Source: Clostridium sartagoforme
Lineage (GTDB): Bacteria; Bacillota; Clostridia; Clostridiales; Clostridiaceae
Assembly (NCBI RefSeq): GCF_004794105.1
Contig: NZ_SRYR01000008.1
Span: 51,707 to 115,706 of the forward strand
Direction of reading: 5' to 3'
Length of the DNA: 64,000 nucleotides
Shown: piece by piece, positions 38,388-47,349 of the stretch
Layout: each line of letters starts with the position of its first letter
How positions within the stretch are numbered: the stretch's first letter is position 1
Position numbers and translations under genes: made by a program
The notes under the pieces: generated by a model
What the model saw: the letters and a program-made list of their open reading frames with translations, nothing else
Database searches by the model: none
Told to the model about the DNA's origin: nothing

Positions 38388-39281
38388 TTATACATCTAAG
38401 AACTTTCTTAAAGCAACTATACTTCCTAAGGCTCCTATTGCTGTACCACCAGCTAAGAATCCCCAAGTTAAAACACCTAAAACAAAACTTGGTGGAACTA
38501 GTGATACTAAGAACATAGTAGACACTATGTAACCAAAAATACTCTTATATAGGAAATATAATAGCAAGCTTGCTAGTAATGATCCTACAAATCCTATAAT
38601 CATACCTTCTATTATAAACGGCCATCTTATAAACCAATCTGTAGCTCCAACAAACTTCATAATTCCAACTTCTCTTCTTCTTGAATATACAGTAATCTTA
38701 GTAGTATTAGTTATTAAGAATATTGATACTCCTATAAATACTACAAATAAAACTACTCCTGCTATTCTGACACCATCTATAAACGAACTTATAGTATCAA
38801 TCATATCTTGTTGTTGTTTAGATATATCTTCAACGCCTGACATTCCTTCAACAACTTTCCCTATTTCTTCTGCATATATAGGATCTTCTAATCTAACTAT
38901 AAATGAACTTGGAAGTGGGTTATTTTGTAAATCAAAACCTTGTAATAATCCTGGATTATCCTTTAAACTTTCCTTAAAGTTTAAGAAAGCTTCTTCTTTT
39001 GATTCATAAACAACTTCCTTAACTCCTGATTGTTCTTCTAACTTTAGTTGTATTTCCCTTTGATCTATTAATTTAATATCGTCATCTAAATTAACTTTAA
39101 CTTCTACTTTAGATGCCACATCTTCTATAGCCTTATTAAAGTTAAGACCAATAAGCATAAATGTACCAAATATAAAGAATGTTATTAGTACAGTTATCAT
39201 AGCTGCTATACTTAAGGTTCTATTTCTTTTAAGACTCTTAAATGCATCTACAAAAAAGTACTTTAATGTATTAATTTTCAT
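38388..39281 (-). CDS. ftsX: cell-division permease FtsX
   Basis: 297 aa. One membrane helix near residue 22-45 (SLKRNRTLSIAAMITVLITFFIFG) precedes a large extracellular loop (about 50-170). Three C-terminal helices carry the FtsX segment RRREVGIMKFVGATDWFIRWPFIIEGMIIG. With FtsE it forms the ABC-type complex that triggers peptidoglycan hydrolases at division or elongation. It overlaps ftsE by 11 bases, giving coupled translation. An NlpC/P60 protein with coiled coil encoded at 58654 resembles the kind of hydrolase FtsEX activates. Confidence 0.93.
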   Translation of the reverse strand: MKINTLKYFFVDAFKSLKRNRTLSIAAMITVLITFFIFGTFMLIGLNFNKAIEDVASKVEVKVNLDDDIKLIDQREIQLKLEEQSGVKEVVYESKEEAFLNFKESLKDNPGLLQGFDLQNNPLPSSFIVRLEDPIYAEEIGKVVEGMSGVEDISKQQQDMIDTISSFIDGVRIAGVVLFVVFIGVSIFLITNTTKITVYSRRREVGIMKFVGATDWFIRWPFIIEGMIIGFVGSLLASLLLYFLYKSIFGYIVSTMFLVSLVPPSFVLGVLTWGFLAGGTAIGALGSIVALRKFLDV

Positions 39282-39957
39282 CTTCGTACATCCCCCTTGC
39301 TGTATCTCTTGCTATAGATCCCTTTTCAATAGCAATAACTCTCTTTTTCATGTTATTAACTATGTCTTTAGCATGTGTAGCCATTAATATAGTAGTTCCT
39401 GCTCTATTAATGTCCTCTAAAAGCTCCATTATTTCATTAGCAGTTTCAGGGTCTAAGTTACCTGTTGGCTCATCACAAATTAATACTGATGGGTTGTTCA
39501 CAATAGCCCTAGCTAAAGCAACTCTTTGCTGTTCTCCACCTGATAATTCATTTGGGAACATTTTATACTTATGTGAAAGTCCAACTAGAGATAATACCAT
39601 AGGAACTCTCTTCCTAATCTCCTTAGGCTGAGCCTCTACAACTCTCATAGCAAAAGCAACATTTTCATAAACGTTTAAAGTAGGAATAAGCCTAAAATCT
39701 TGGAAAACCATACCTATCTTTCTTCTATAGTAAGGTATTTGCTTTCTTGTTACAGTATTTAACTTTTTACCTGCAACTACAATTTCCCCAACTGTAGGTT
39801 CAGTCTCCTTAATTAACATTTTTATAAAAGTTGATTTCCCTGCACCAGAAGGTCCAACTAAGAATACAAACTCCCCAGATTCTATAGAAATATTTACTTC
39901 AGATAAAGCTTTAACATTATTATCATATAGCTTAGATACGTTTTTAAATTCTATCAT
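39271..39957 (-). CDS. ftsE: cell-division ATP-binding protein FtsE
   Basis: 228 aa. ABC ATPase with Walker A GPSGAGKSTFIK, Q-loop VFQDFRLIP, signature LSGGEQQRVALARAI and Walker B LICDEPTGNLDP. It is the cytoplasmic partner of FtsX. GAGGTG precedes the ATG by 7 bases. It is the first gene of ftsE-ftsX-ctpB-minJ, placed after two YitT-family genes, an order that matches the Bacillus yvjA-ftsE-ftsX-ctpB-minJ neighbourhood. Confidence 0.95.
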   Translation of the reverse strand: MIEFKNVSKLYDNNVKALSEVNISIESGEFVFLVGPSGAGKSTFIKMLIKETEPTVGEIVVAGKKLNTVTRKQIPYYRRKIGMVFQDFRLIPTLNVYENVAFAMRVVEAQPKEIRKRVPMVLSLVGLSHKYKMFPNELSGGEQQRVALARAIVNNPSVLICDEPTGNLDPETANEIMELLEDINRAGTTILMATHAKDIVNNMKKRVIAIEKGSIARDTARGMYEDEN

Positions 39958-40108
39958 CCTCTAACACCTCACACATAAGCGTATTTTTAAAGCTATTAAA
40001 CCTATAGCGTTATTATAGCATAACAAAGCTTAAGGAAAAACTTTTTTTCTACTTTTATTCCAAATATAATCTATATTTTTCAGTAATTTAGTAAATCTTA
40101 TTTAAATC

Positions 40109-40945
40109 TTAATAATTTTTAAAACCTTCACCTAAGGCTTCAGTTGATTCACTTACAGTTAAAAATGCTTCTGGATTATTATGCTTTATAAACTGCTTTA
40201 ATGTAATAAACTGTTTAGAAGATAGCACTGTATAAATAACTGTCATATTCTCCTTTGTATATCCACCTTTACCAGTTAAAATAGTACATCCCCTATCAAT
40301 ATCATTATTGATAAAGTCTACAACTAGCTTTTCTTTATTAGTAATTATAAAAACCTGTTTAACAGGATTTATACCTGCAATAAATTTATCTACTAAATTC
40401 CCAATTAATATAGCACTTAAAAGTCCGAAAAGTCCTTTTTCAACACCAAAGGAATAAATAGCTAATAAAGTTACCGTACAATCTGCTAATAATAATCCTT
40501 GACCTATTGGTAAGTGAAAATATTTATTAATAATTTTTGCAACTATACTAGTTCCACCAGTAGAAGCATCCTGATAAAATGTTATTGCTGTTCCAAAAGC
40601 TAATACTGCTGACCCAAATATACATGCTAATACCATGTTATCAGTTATAGCTCTTGGATTAAAAAAGTTTTCAAAAATCCACATTATTACGGACATCATT
40701 ACTGTAGCATAAATACTCTTTGCTCCAAAAGATCCTCCTATTAAGAAGAAGGCTAGTGCAAATAGTAAAATATTAAATATAAAAACTAATATACTCGGAT
40801 TAATATTAACTAATTGATTAATTGCTAAAGCTAATCCTGATACTCCACCTGCTGCTATATCTAATGGGAAGAAAAAATATTCTAACCCAAAAGCAACTAT
40901 TGCTACACCTACAGTAGCTAAAAAATATTCTTTTAATTTTTGCAT
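40109..40945 (-). CDS. YitT-family membrane protein
   Basis: About 278 aa. Five or six hydrophobic helices with the family motifs AAGGVSGLALAIN and DASTGGTSIVAKIINKYFHLPIGQ are followed by a cytoplasmic DUF2179 domain (about 215-278) with RGCTILTGKGGYT. The function of the family is not firmly known. The longest frame starts at 40984 without a ribosome site; AAGGAG 12 bases before the ATG at 40945 makes that the better start. It follows its paralogue at 40989-41834 with no gap large enough for a promoter. Confidence 0.85.
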   Translation of the reverse strand: MQKLKEYFLATVGVAIVAFGLEYFFFPLDIAAGGVSGLALAINQLVNINPSILVFIFNILLFALAFFLIGGSFGAKSIYATVMMSVIMWIFENFFNPRAITDNMVLACIFGSAVLAFGTAITFYQDASTGGTSIVAKIINKYFHLPIGQGLLLADCTVTLLAIYSFGVEKGLFGLLSAILIGNLVDKFIAGINPVKQVFIITNKEKLVVDFINNDIDRGCTILTGKGGYTKENMTVIYTVLSSKQFITLKQFIKHNNPEAFLTVSESTEALGEGFKNY

Positions 40946-40988
40946 ATGTGTATTAATCTCCTTATACTTAAATTGTCTCATCAAAAGA

Positions 40989-41834
40989 TTATTGTATATT
41001 TTTAAATCCCTCTCCCATTACTTCATGTACTTCTCCAACTGTAATAAATGCATTTGGATCAACTTTACTAATATGTTGTTTAAGTTTTATAAATTCACTT
41101 CTACCTAAAACCGCATATAGTACGAAAGTATCTTTTCCAGTGAATCCTCCAACACCCTTTAAAAAAGTACATCCTCTCTCCAATTCTTCCATTATAAATT
41201 TTCCTATTTCATCACTTTTCTTACTTATTATAGTTACTTCCTTACAAACATGGAAGCCCTCTATAACTTTATCAATGGCAATTCCATTAATTATTACTGA
41301 AAGTAATCCATATAATCCTATATTTATACCAAAAGTAATTGCCCCTAATAAGGTTACTATAAAATCAACTGCTAATAAAGACTTTCCTATATCTATATGA
41401 AAAAATTTATTTAATATTTTTGCTATGGTATCAGTTCCACCTGTAGATGCATTTGCATTAAATACTATAGCCATACCTATTGCTGTAATTAAAGTACCAA
41501 ATATAGCAGCTAACATTAAATCATTAGTTATCGCCTTTGGTTCTAAAAAACTCTCAATAAAAGTCATCATTCCTGCTAAGCTAAAACTCGATACAATTGT
41601 TTTAACTCCAAAATTTTTACCAAGAAAAATAAACCCTATTACAAATAAGAATAAATCCATTATAAAAACCAAAGGGCCAGTAGAAATTGCTGGTATATAG
41701 TGATTAATTACAATGGCTAAACCTGTTAATCCCCCTGCTGCTATATTGTTAGGTATGAAAAAATACTCAAGTGATAATGCCACTAAAAAAACACCGACAA
41801 ATATAAATAAATAATCTTTTAAACTTTCTTTCAT
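40989..41834 (-). CDS. YitT-family membrane protein (tandem paralogue)
   Basis: 281 aa. Same architecture as the next gene: AAGGLTGLAIVINHYIPAIS, NASTGGTDTIAKILNKFFHIDIG, then the DUF2179 domain with RGCTFLKGVGGFTGKD. The two proteins align along their whole length and clearly arose by tandem duplication. They are candidates for a heteromeric transporter or channel. A Bacillus relative (YvjA) lies beside ftsEX too. AAGGAG lies before the ATG. Confidence 0.87.
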   Translation of the reverse strand: MKESLKDYLFIFVGVFLVALSLEYFFIPNNIAAGGLTGLAIVINHYIPAISTGPLVFIMDLFLFVIGFIFLGKNFGVKTIVSSFSLAGMMTFIESFLEPKAITNDLMLAAIFGTLITAIGMAIVFNANASTGGTDTIAKILNKFFHIDIGKSLLAVDFIVTLLGAITFGINIGLYGLLSVIINGIAIDKVIEGFHVCKEVTIISKKSDEIGKFIMEELERGCTFLKGVGGFTGKDTFVLYAVLGRSEFIKLKQHISKVDPNAFITVGEVHEVMGEGFKNIQ

Positions 41835-42071
41835 ATAAATCTCCTTTCCTAGAGAATCCTTATTATTTTCCCTCAGTTGTGATTTTCTATCCCTTTATAA
41901 TTTGATGCTATACATATCCTATCTGTAAACATTATATTATTTTTTTAACTAATTGTAATCACTTTTATTTGTATTAAATTGTGCAGGAGTCTTTAACACA
42001 TTATGCCTTGTCTTATGAGCCGTCAATTTATCTTTGCGATTTTATTTGCATTTTATTGCTATTTAAATAAT
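41835..42071. other. intergenic; possible 23-codon hydrophobic frame on the plus strand
   Basis: Holds the leader of the YitT genes. On the plus strand, ATG at 42003 opens a 23-codon frame (stop 42072-42074) with a hydrophobic middle (FIFAILFAFYCY). An AGGAG lies 13 bases upstream and a bidirectional terminator follows immediately. The spacing is long and no good promoter is seen, so it is only a possibility. Confidence 0.25.
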
Positions 42072-42098
42072 TAAGGGGTTGTCTTAGACAACCCCTTA
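42072..42098 (-). terminator. transketolase terminator (works both ways)
   Basis: Perfect stem AAGGGGTTGTC / GACAACCCCTT with a 4-base loop; the following minus sequence is AATTATTT. It lies about 55 bases after the transketolase stop. Confidence 0.8.
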
Positions 42099-42153
42099 AT
42101 GGTAAATATAGCTATTTTTTAGTGATTTATTTAAATTTATATAGTAAACTAAT

Positions 42154-43098
42154 TTATTTCTTTAGAGAAATTGCTTTTTTTGCCTTTTCAACTACATTTG
42201 AAGCTGTTAATCCATACTTTTCTAGTAATTGATTTGGTAATCCACTTTCTCCAAATACGTCTTGAACTCCAACCTTTAATACAGGTACTGGAACTTCTTC
42301 AGTTAAAACTTCAGCTACAGCAGATCCTAATCCACCAATAACATTATGCTCTTCAACAGTTACTAAAGCTCCTGTTTCCTTTGCTGCTTTAACTAATATA
42401 TCTTTATCAATTGGCTTTAATGTATGTATATTAATTACTCTTGCATTAATGCCTTCTTTCTTTAATTCTTCCTTAGCCTCTAATGCAACGTCTACCATTA
42501 TTCCTGTTGCAACAATTGTTACATCATTTCCTTCTGATAAAGTTACACCTTTTCCTATTTCAAACTTATAAGTATTTGCATCATTTATTACATTAACTGC
42601 TGCTCTACCTAATCTTACATAACAAGGTCCATTATATTCAGCTATAGCTTTAATAGCAGCTTCAGTTTCAACTGCATCAGCTGGACATATTACTGTCATA
42701 TTAGGAATGCTTCTCATTAATGATAAATCTTCTATTGCTTGGTGTGAAGCACCATCTTCTCCTACTGTTAATCCAGCATGAGTTGCACATACCTTAACAT
42801 TTAATTTAGGATAACAAATTGAGTTTCTTATTTGCTCGAAAGCTCTTCCTGCTGCAAACATAGCAAAAGTACTTACATATGGTATCTTACCACAAGTTGA
42901 TAAACCAGCCGCAACTCCCATCATATTACCTTCTGCAATACCCATATTAAAGAATCTTTCTTCACAAACAGCTTTAAAATCTGCAGTTTTTGTTGACTTT
43001 GAAAGGTCAGCATCTAAAACTACTATATCTTTATTTACATCAGCTAAAGCGGCTAATGCCTTTCCATAAGCTTCTCTTGTTGCAATCTTCTTACTCAT
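42154..43098 (-). CDS. transketolase, C-terminal subunit
   Basis: 314 aa. It contains the transketolase pyrimidine-binding domain (VVLDADLSKSTKT, FFNMGIAEGNMMGVAAGLS, ATHAGLTVGEDGASHQAIEDL) and the C-terminal transketolase domain. It is one half of a split transketolase, the usual clostridial and archaeal form. Together with the N-terminal subunit it uses thiamine diphosphate to move two-carbon units between sugar phosphates. Its ATG overlaps the stop of the upstream gene (TAATG), ensuring equal translation. Confidence 0.93.
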   Translation of the reverse strand: MSKKIATREAYGKALAALADVNKDIVVLDADLSKSTKTADFKAVCEERFFNMGIAEGNMMGVAAGLSTCGKIPYVSTFAMFAAGRAFEQIRNSICYPKLNVKVCATHAGLTVGEDGASHQAIEDLSLMRSIPNMTVICPADAVETEAAIKAIAEYNGPCYVRLGRAAVNVINDANTYKFEIGKGVTLSEGNDVTIVATGIMVDVALEAKEELKKEGINARVINIHTLKPIDKDILVKAAKETGALVTVEEHNVIGGLGSAVAEVLTEEVPVPVLKVGVQDVFGESGLPNQLLEKYGLTASNVVEKAKKAISLKK

Positions 43099-43922
43099 TA
43101 TTTATCCCCTCCAATTTCTGCTAACGCTTGTTCACATTGCTCCTTGCTAGGTGCTGTTCCATGCCATGAAGCTTGATTTTCCATGAATGAAACCCCTTTA
43201 CCTTTTACAGTATTACAAACAACAACTGTTGGCTTTCCTTTGAAGTTCTTTGCTTTTTCTATTGCATCTAAAATTTCATCTATATTGTGTCCATCTATTA
43301 CTAGTACATTCCATCCAAAAGCTTCAAATTTCTTATCTATTGGTGAAGGATTCATAACCTTAGTTATATCTCCATCTATTTGAAGTCCATTAAAGTCTAC
43401 AAAAGCTGTTAAATTATCAAGTTTATAATGAGCTGCAGACATAGCTGCTTCCCAAACTTGACCTTCTTCAAGCTCACCATCACCTAAAAGTGTATAAACT
43501 CTATAATCTTTCTTATCTACTTTACCAGCTAAAGCCATACCTACAGCTGAAGATATACCTTGGCCTAATGAACCTGTAGACATATCTACTCCTGGTAAAC
43601 ACTTCATACTAGGATGTCCTTGCAATCTTGTGTTAATCTTTCTTAATGTATTTAATTCTTCTACTGGGAAATATCCCTTTCTAGCTAATACGCTATATAA
43701 AACTGGCGCTGCATGTCCCTTTGATAGTACAAATCTATCTCTGTTTTCATCCTTAGGGTTTTCTGGATTAATATTCATCTCTCCAAAATATAATGTAGTT
43801 AGGATATCAGCTGCAGATAATGATCCACCTGGATGTCCTGAACATGATTCTGTAAGCATTGAAACTATATCCTTACGAATAGTTTTAGCAATTGACTTTA
43901 ATTCTTCAACATTTTTACTCAT
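43098..43922 (-). CDS. transketolase, N-terminal subunit
   Basis: 274 aa. It carries the thiamine diphosphate-binding domain: [44 protein letters not shown] and the [13 protein letters not shown] metal/diphosphate motif ending in [11 protein letters not shown]. It is the first gene of the two-gene split transketolase operon in the non-oxidative pentose phosphate pathway. AGGAGG lies before the ATG. No other pentose phosphate gene is in the window. Confidence 0.94.
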   Translation of the reverse strand: MSKNVEELKSIAKTIRKDIVSMLTESCSGHPGGSLSAADILTTLYFGEMNINPENPKDENRDRFVLSKGHAAPVLYSVLARKGYFPVEELNTLRKINTRLQGHPSMKCLPGVDMSTGSLGQGISSAVGMALAGKVDKKDYRVYTLLGDGELEEGQVWEAAMSAAHYKLDNLTAFVDFNGLQIDGDITKVMNPSPIDKKFEAFGWNVLVIDGHNIDEILDAIEKAKNFKGKPTVVVCNTVKGKGVSFMENQASWHGTAPSKEQCEQALAEIGGDK

Positions 43923-44107
43923 CTTTCATCCTCCTAAGATTATATTTACTAGTACATAGTGTGCCGTTTTTTAACTAAATTTATTTTAGCACATCATTTT
44001 TCATTTGTATATACTATTAACCTTGTTTTTATTAAAAAATAAGGTTTTTTAACCATAAGTGCTATACTATTTATCAATTGTATATCACTTTTCTCTTTTG
44101 TATAATA

Positions 44108-44134
44108 TAATAAAAGAAACCCTTACGGGTTTCT
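44108..44134 (-). terminator. terminator of the toxin-antitoxin operon
   Basis: GAAACCCGTAAGGGTTTC hairpin followed on the minus strand by TTTTATTATATT, about 55 bases after the toxin stop. Confidence 0.85.
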
Positions 44135-44187
44135 TAAGTATTTAATATACTCGATTATTAACCAAAATTCTTATTTAGTACTACTTT

Positions 44188-44541
44188 TTATGCTAAACTC
44201 AAGCTAATTAATAAAGCTTTATTAACCTTTTTCATATCTGAATCTGTCATATGACCTATTTTTTCTTTTAACCTCTTCTTATCTAAGGTTCTTAATTGTT
44301 CCAATAATACTACAGAGTCTCTATTTAAACCATATTCCTCAGATGAAATCTCAACATGTGTTGGTAATTTAGCTTTGTTTATTTGAGAAGTTATAGCCGA
44401 AACAATTACTGTTGGGCTATACTTATTACCAATATCATTTTGAATTATTATAACTGGTCTAATTCCACCTTGCTCTGATCCTATTACTGGGCTTAAATCT
44501 GCATAAAAAATATCCCCTCTTTTTACTACCATATTTGTCAT
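44188..44541 (-). CDS. ndoA: MazF/EndoA (NdoA) endoribonuclease toxin
   Basis: 117 aa. It is a PemK/MazF fold with [32 protein letters not shown], the catalytic Arg in GGIRP and Thr in [10 protein letters not shown], and [12 protein letters not shown]...[14 protein letters not shown]. It cleaves mRNA at short sequence motifs. The longest frame starts upstream at a TTG inside the antitoxin gene; the ATG at 44541, 11 bases after GGAGTG, is preferred, and an ATG three codons later is also possible. It follows the antitoxin gene closely. In Bacillus the same pair lies after alr; here alr is absent. Confidence 0.93.
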   Translation of the reverse strand: MTNMVVKRGDIFYADLSPVIGSEQGGIRPVIIIQNDIGNKYSPTVIVSAITSQINKAKLPTHVEISSEEYGLNRDSVVLLEQLRTLDKKRLKEKIGHMTDSDMKKVNKALLISLSLA

Positions 44542-44549
44542 TAGAAATA

Positions 44550-44792
44550 TCACACTCCGCAAAGCCAGTTCTCATATTCATCAATATTTGCGTTTTCGCA
44601 CTCAAAAGGAAGCTGTGAAAGCTCTAAATTAATTTTAGCCATCTCTTCGTAGCCTTCCTTCATAATTTTAAAAATATCCATATTTAATTGACCTTCATTA
44701 TATTCTATTAAAGAATAATCAAGAAATTGACTGTTTTTTTTAATTTTTGCGACTTTTTTTGAAAATCGAATATTATTGACTTTTTTAGACAT
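44550..44792 (-). CDS. ndoAI: MazE/EndoAI-type antitoxin, divergent N-terminus
   Basis: 80 aa. The C-terminal part [23 protein letters not shown] matches the toxin-binding tail of Bacillus EndoAI (MRRGYMEMAKINL). The first 40 residues are Lys-rich and lack a clear ribbon-helix-helix signature (no SLP...L...D..RSxxI pattern), so DNA binding and autoregulation are uncertain. It is short compared with the 93-residue Bacillus protein. It has its own consensus promoter (44833-44862) and TGGAGG upstream of the ATG. Position directly before the toxin gene supports the assignment. Confidence 0.8.
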   Translation of the reverse strand: MSKKVNNIRFSKKVAKIKKNSQFLDYSLIEYNEGQLNMDIFKIMKEGYEEMAKINLELSQLPFECENANIDEYENWLCGV

Positions 44793-44832
44793 AATTTGCC
44801 TCCAGGTAGTAAAAAAATCTATGTATGAATTA

Positions 44833-44862
44833 ATTATATTGCAAATTACGCCTCTTTGTCAA
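44833..44862 (-). promoter_or_regulatory. consensus sigma-A promoter of the toxin-antitoxin operon
   Basis: Minus-strand TTGACA (44857-44862), 18-base spacer, TATAAT (44833-44838); both hexamers are perfect. The start would be near 44826, about 34 bases before the antitoxin ATG. Confidence 0.85.
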
Positions 44863-45010
44863 AACTTATGTTGAATTTTTCGATTATTTATTTAATTTAT
44901 ATAATTTTATCTATTCAAATATTTATATCCCTCTCGTAAACCCCTACATGCTTATGTACACTATTTTTTAAAATATAATTGTAATAATTTTAAATATTGA
45001 ACTGGTTATT

Positions 45011-45622
45011 TTAATTTAAAAATTCTTGATCTAACTGCTTTAACTTTTCAAAATTTTTATAGACTATTCTCACTCTATCCTTATTATTTCTATCATAGAT
45101 TATAACTCCAATAGGTATTCTTTCATTTTTATCTATAAAAACCTTTGCTTTATTTAAATTATAGTTGTTTAGAAATAATTCACTTGTAAATTCTATATAT
45201 TCAGTGTCTCCCCATTCTTCTTGTCCTTCTTTTATTCCTTCACTATCAATAGGATAAGATAATAAATTATTTAAAAAACTTAAAGAATATAAATCATCCA
45301 TTGCTTCTTCCATATAGAGCTCTTTATTTGAAATATTGTCTTTAACTAAAATTTTATCATCCTTATATATTTTAGTTCTCTCTTCACCAAAATCTATTCT
45401 TCCACCAGTATCTTTTATGTAATATTGCTTAGTTTCTTGTCTTTCTTCATCCCTTGAATTCATAATTACAAACTCTACATCAGTTGTATAAGCTTTTATT
45501 TCCTTTAATCTTTCTATTAATTCTTCATTAGATGGCTGTGCTGTTAATCTCAATATAATAACTATAGATATCAAGATTACAGGTATAGATACTAAAAATC
45601 CTAGTAATAATTTTCTTTTCAT
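45011..45622 (-). CDS. membrane-anchored LolA-like protein (YdcC/GerS-like)
   Basis: 203 aa. An N-terminal membrane helix (about 5-28, no lipobox Cys) is followed by an exported beta-rich domain: VEFVIMNSRDEERQETKQYYIKDTGGRIDFGEERTKIY, YIEFTSELFLNNYNLNKAKVFID. This fits the LolA-like fold of Bacillus YdcC, a sporulation-linked lipoprotein encoded between acpS and alr, and of clostridial GerS-related proteins. A germination or sporulation role is inferred from that synteny only. Here it sits between acpS and the toxin-antitoxin pair. AGAGGAG lies before the ATG. Confidence 0.7.
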   Translation of the reverse strand: MKRKLLLGFLVSIPVILISIVIILRLTAQPSNEELIERLKEIKAYTTDVEFVIMNSRDEERQETKQYYIKDTGGRIDFGEERTKIYKDDKILVKDNISNKELYMEEAMDDLYSLSFLNNLLSYPIDSEGIKEGQEEWGDTEYIEFTSELFLNNYNLNKAKVFIDKNERIPIGVIIYDRNNKDRVRIVYKNFEKLKQLDQEFLN

Positions 45623-45992
45623 ATATACTCCTCTTATAAATTACTCATTATTACTATTATTAGATTTTGTTAACATTTATTCATAGAGTTCATAACCTTA
45701 AGTATATTTTTCATAACTTCTAAACCTGCAGCATAGTATTTTATCAATTAATTTACTCTATATTCTTGTCCCTCAATTCACATTTGCATAATATTGTAAC
45801 ACAATCTTTTAAGTGGATAATTTTAATGCTTAATTTATGTAAATACCATCTCTATCAGTTATCAACAATGATATATTTCTGTTAATAGAATACTACTCTC
45901 TTTTTGGATACTTAAGAACCCCTATCCTCTCTAAACAGCTTAATATCTTATACTATAAACCATTACTTTAAAGTTAAAAGACACATTAGCCA
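45623..45992. other. intergenic, no gene seen
   Basis: About 370 AT-rich bases between the LolA-like gene and the nnrD relic. It may be decayed nnrD sequence, but no further family motif could be read in any frame. Confidence 0.4.
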
Positions 45993-46112
45993 TTATAAAG
46001 GCTCTTTTACCCACTGAAAATATAATATTATTAACTTTCTTGCTATAACTAATCCATATCCACCATTATTTATATTTGCATAAAGCATTAAAACTTTTCC
46101 TACCGAATTAAT
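45993..46112 (-). pseudogene. relic of nnrD (NAD(P)HX epimerase domain)
   Basis: Directly after the acpS stop, one minus frame reads VGK then VLMLYANINNGGYGLVIAR then KL. It ends at a TAA at 45995-45993. This matches the YjeF N-terminal motif VLxxCGxGNNGGDGxVxARxL in about two thirds of positions. However, the Cys-Gly, the second Gly and the Asp have been replaced, and everything before and after is missing. nnrD commonly follows acpS in Firmicutes, so the position is as expected. It has no start or ribosome site and is clearly non-functional. Confidence 0.6.
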
Positions 46113-46117
46113 TATCT

Positions 46118-46489
46118 TTATACTACTTCCTCCAATACTGCAAAAGCTATTGCGTTACTTTTATTATGTGATATAGATAAATTCAGTTTATAATCCTTAT
46201 TAATTATATTAGAAATATTTTTACTTAATAAAACTATAGGTTTACCTAGTTCATCTCTTAAAACCTCTATTTCTCTTAATGAGAATCCTCTAACTCCAGT
46301 TCCTAAAGCTTTGCTTATTGCTTCCTTAGCTGCAAAATTTCCAGCTATAACTTCAAATCTCATATTCCTTGATTTAAACATTTCAAGTTCTTTGTCAGTA
46401 AATATATTTTCAAGAAACCCACTAGTCTTCTCTACTGCACTTTTAATTCTTTCGATTTCAATAATGTCTGTACCTATTCCTAAAATCAT
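46118..46489 (-). CDS. acpS: holo-[acyl-carrier-protein] synthase
   Basis: 123 aa, the family's usual length. It opens MILGIGTDIIEIERI, with the Mg2+-binding Asp in GTD, then the second metal ligand Glu in NFAAKEAISKALGTG. It ends with LNLSISHNKSNAIAFAVLE. It transfers phosphopantetheine from CoA to acyl carrier protein. It heads the remnant of an acpS-(nnrD)-ydcC-like-(alr)-ndoAI-ndoA cluster in which the bracketed genes are lost or moved. AAGGAG lies before the ATG. Confidence 0.95.
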   Translation of the reverse strand: MILGIGTDIIEIERIKSAVEKTSGFLENIFTDKELEMFKSRNMRFEVIAGNFAAKEAISKALGTGVRGFSLREIEVLRDELGKPIVLLSKNISNIINKDYKLNLSISHNKSNAIAFAVLEEVV

Positions 46490-46622
46490 AAAATCACTCC
46501 TTATAATATATTTTACTATACTTGTAATTTTATTTCCTATATTTATAAGTTGTAATAAGTATATTATAATTCAGGACACTCTATAAAGTACTCATTCTAA
46601 AATAGAAGTAATTAAACTATAC

Positions 46623-46925
46623 CTAATTAAAATCCATTACATAGTTGTCAACATATTCCCCTAATATGTCAACTAAGTGAACAGGTGATACTTGATAGTT
46701 ATGAACTAATGATAATAACTCCCTAACCTTATCTTCTATATTAGATATTTTACCAATATAATCTCTTTCAATGGCTATTACATTTCCATCGACTATATCT
46801 TGTCTCTCTACCTCGATACCAAATGCTTGTCCATTTAAATAAGATTCTTCTGTAAGCCTATATAAGTACTTTATTTCCTTCTCTTCATCTTTGAAACTAC
46901 TGTATAAACTATTAACAACCTTCAT
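46623..46925 (-). CDS. DUF6514-type small protein
   Basis: 100 aa, soluble, no signal peptide. The pattern YLYRLTEESYLNGQAFGIEVERQDIVDGNVIAIERDYIGKISNIEDKVRELLSLVHNYQVSPVHLVDILGEYVD resembles the clostridial DUF6514 family, whose function is unknown. The acidic, mixed alpha/beta sequence suggests a small cytoplasmic regulator or binding protein, but this is speculation. AAGGAGTG lies before the ATG. It is a single gene between acpS and the divergent flavodiiron gene. Confidence 0.6.
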   Translation of the reverse strand: MKVVNSLYSSFKDEEKEIKYLYRLTEESYLNGQAFGIEVERQDIVDGNVIAIERDYIGKISNIEDKVRELLSLVHNYQVSPVHLVDILGEYVDNYVMDFN

Positions 46926-47320
46926 TATTATTCACTCCTTCTATCGTTAATTCTTAAATAATGCCTTTAATATCTACATTTAAAACAATATCACAGAAAA
47001 TATCAAAACTATGTCAAACTGTGTTTTACTGCTTATAAAATATTTCCTTACATTTCTACAAAATTCACATTTTAAAAATTTCTTTTTATAAAATATTTAA
47101 TTTATATAAACTTTTTATTGTAAGTATTTTCAAAATTACATATTATTCCTTTTAAACTAAGAAAAATGTAACTTTGCTTTTTTAATAACTTAAAAATATA
47201 CGAATAAATGTATTATTTTGAAATATTAATTTTGTATTCGTTTTAATAGCAAAAAATGAGTATTCTCCAAAAAGAATCTTAATTATTTACAAACTAATTG
47301 TAAAATATTTTAAATTATTA
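46926..47320. other. divergent intergenic region, no gene seen
   Basis: About 395 AT-rich bases between the DUF6514 gene and the flavodiiron promoter. It includes two copies of TATAAAATATTT (around 47034 and 47091). No open frame with a ribosome site. Confidence 0.4.
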
Positions 47321-47349
47321 TTGATATTGTTAATAATTAGACATATAAT
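47321..47349 (+). promoter_or_regulatory. promoter of the flavodiiron fusion with operator-like overlaps
   Basis: TTGATA (47321-47326), 17-base spacer, TATAAT (47344-47349). The spacer, TTGTTAATAATTAGACA, is an 11-of-14 match to the Rex operator TTGTTAA-N4-TTAACAA when one more base is included. ATATAATAATTTTAT (47343-47357), overlapping the -10, resembles a PerR box (TTATAAT-N-ATTATAA). Both regulators are inferred. Confidence 0.6.

Noticed and set aside
44793..45010. Relic of alr before the antitoxin
   Set aside because: No alanine racemase motif could be read in any frame; the gap holds a promoter and AT-rich filler.
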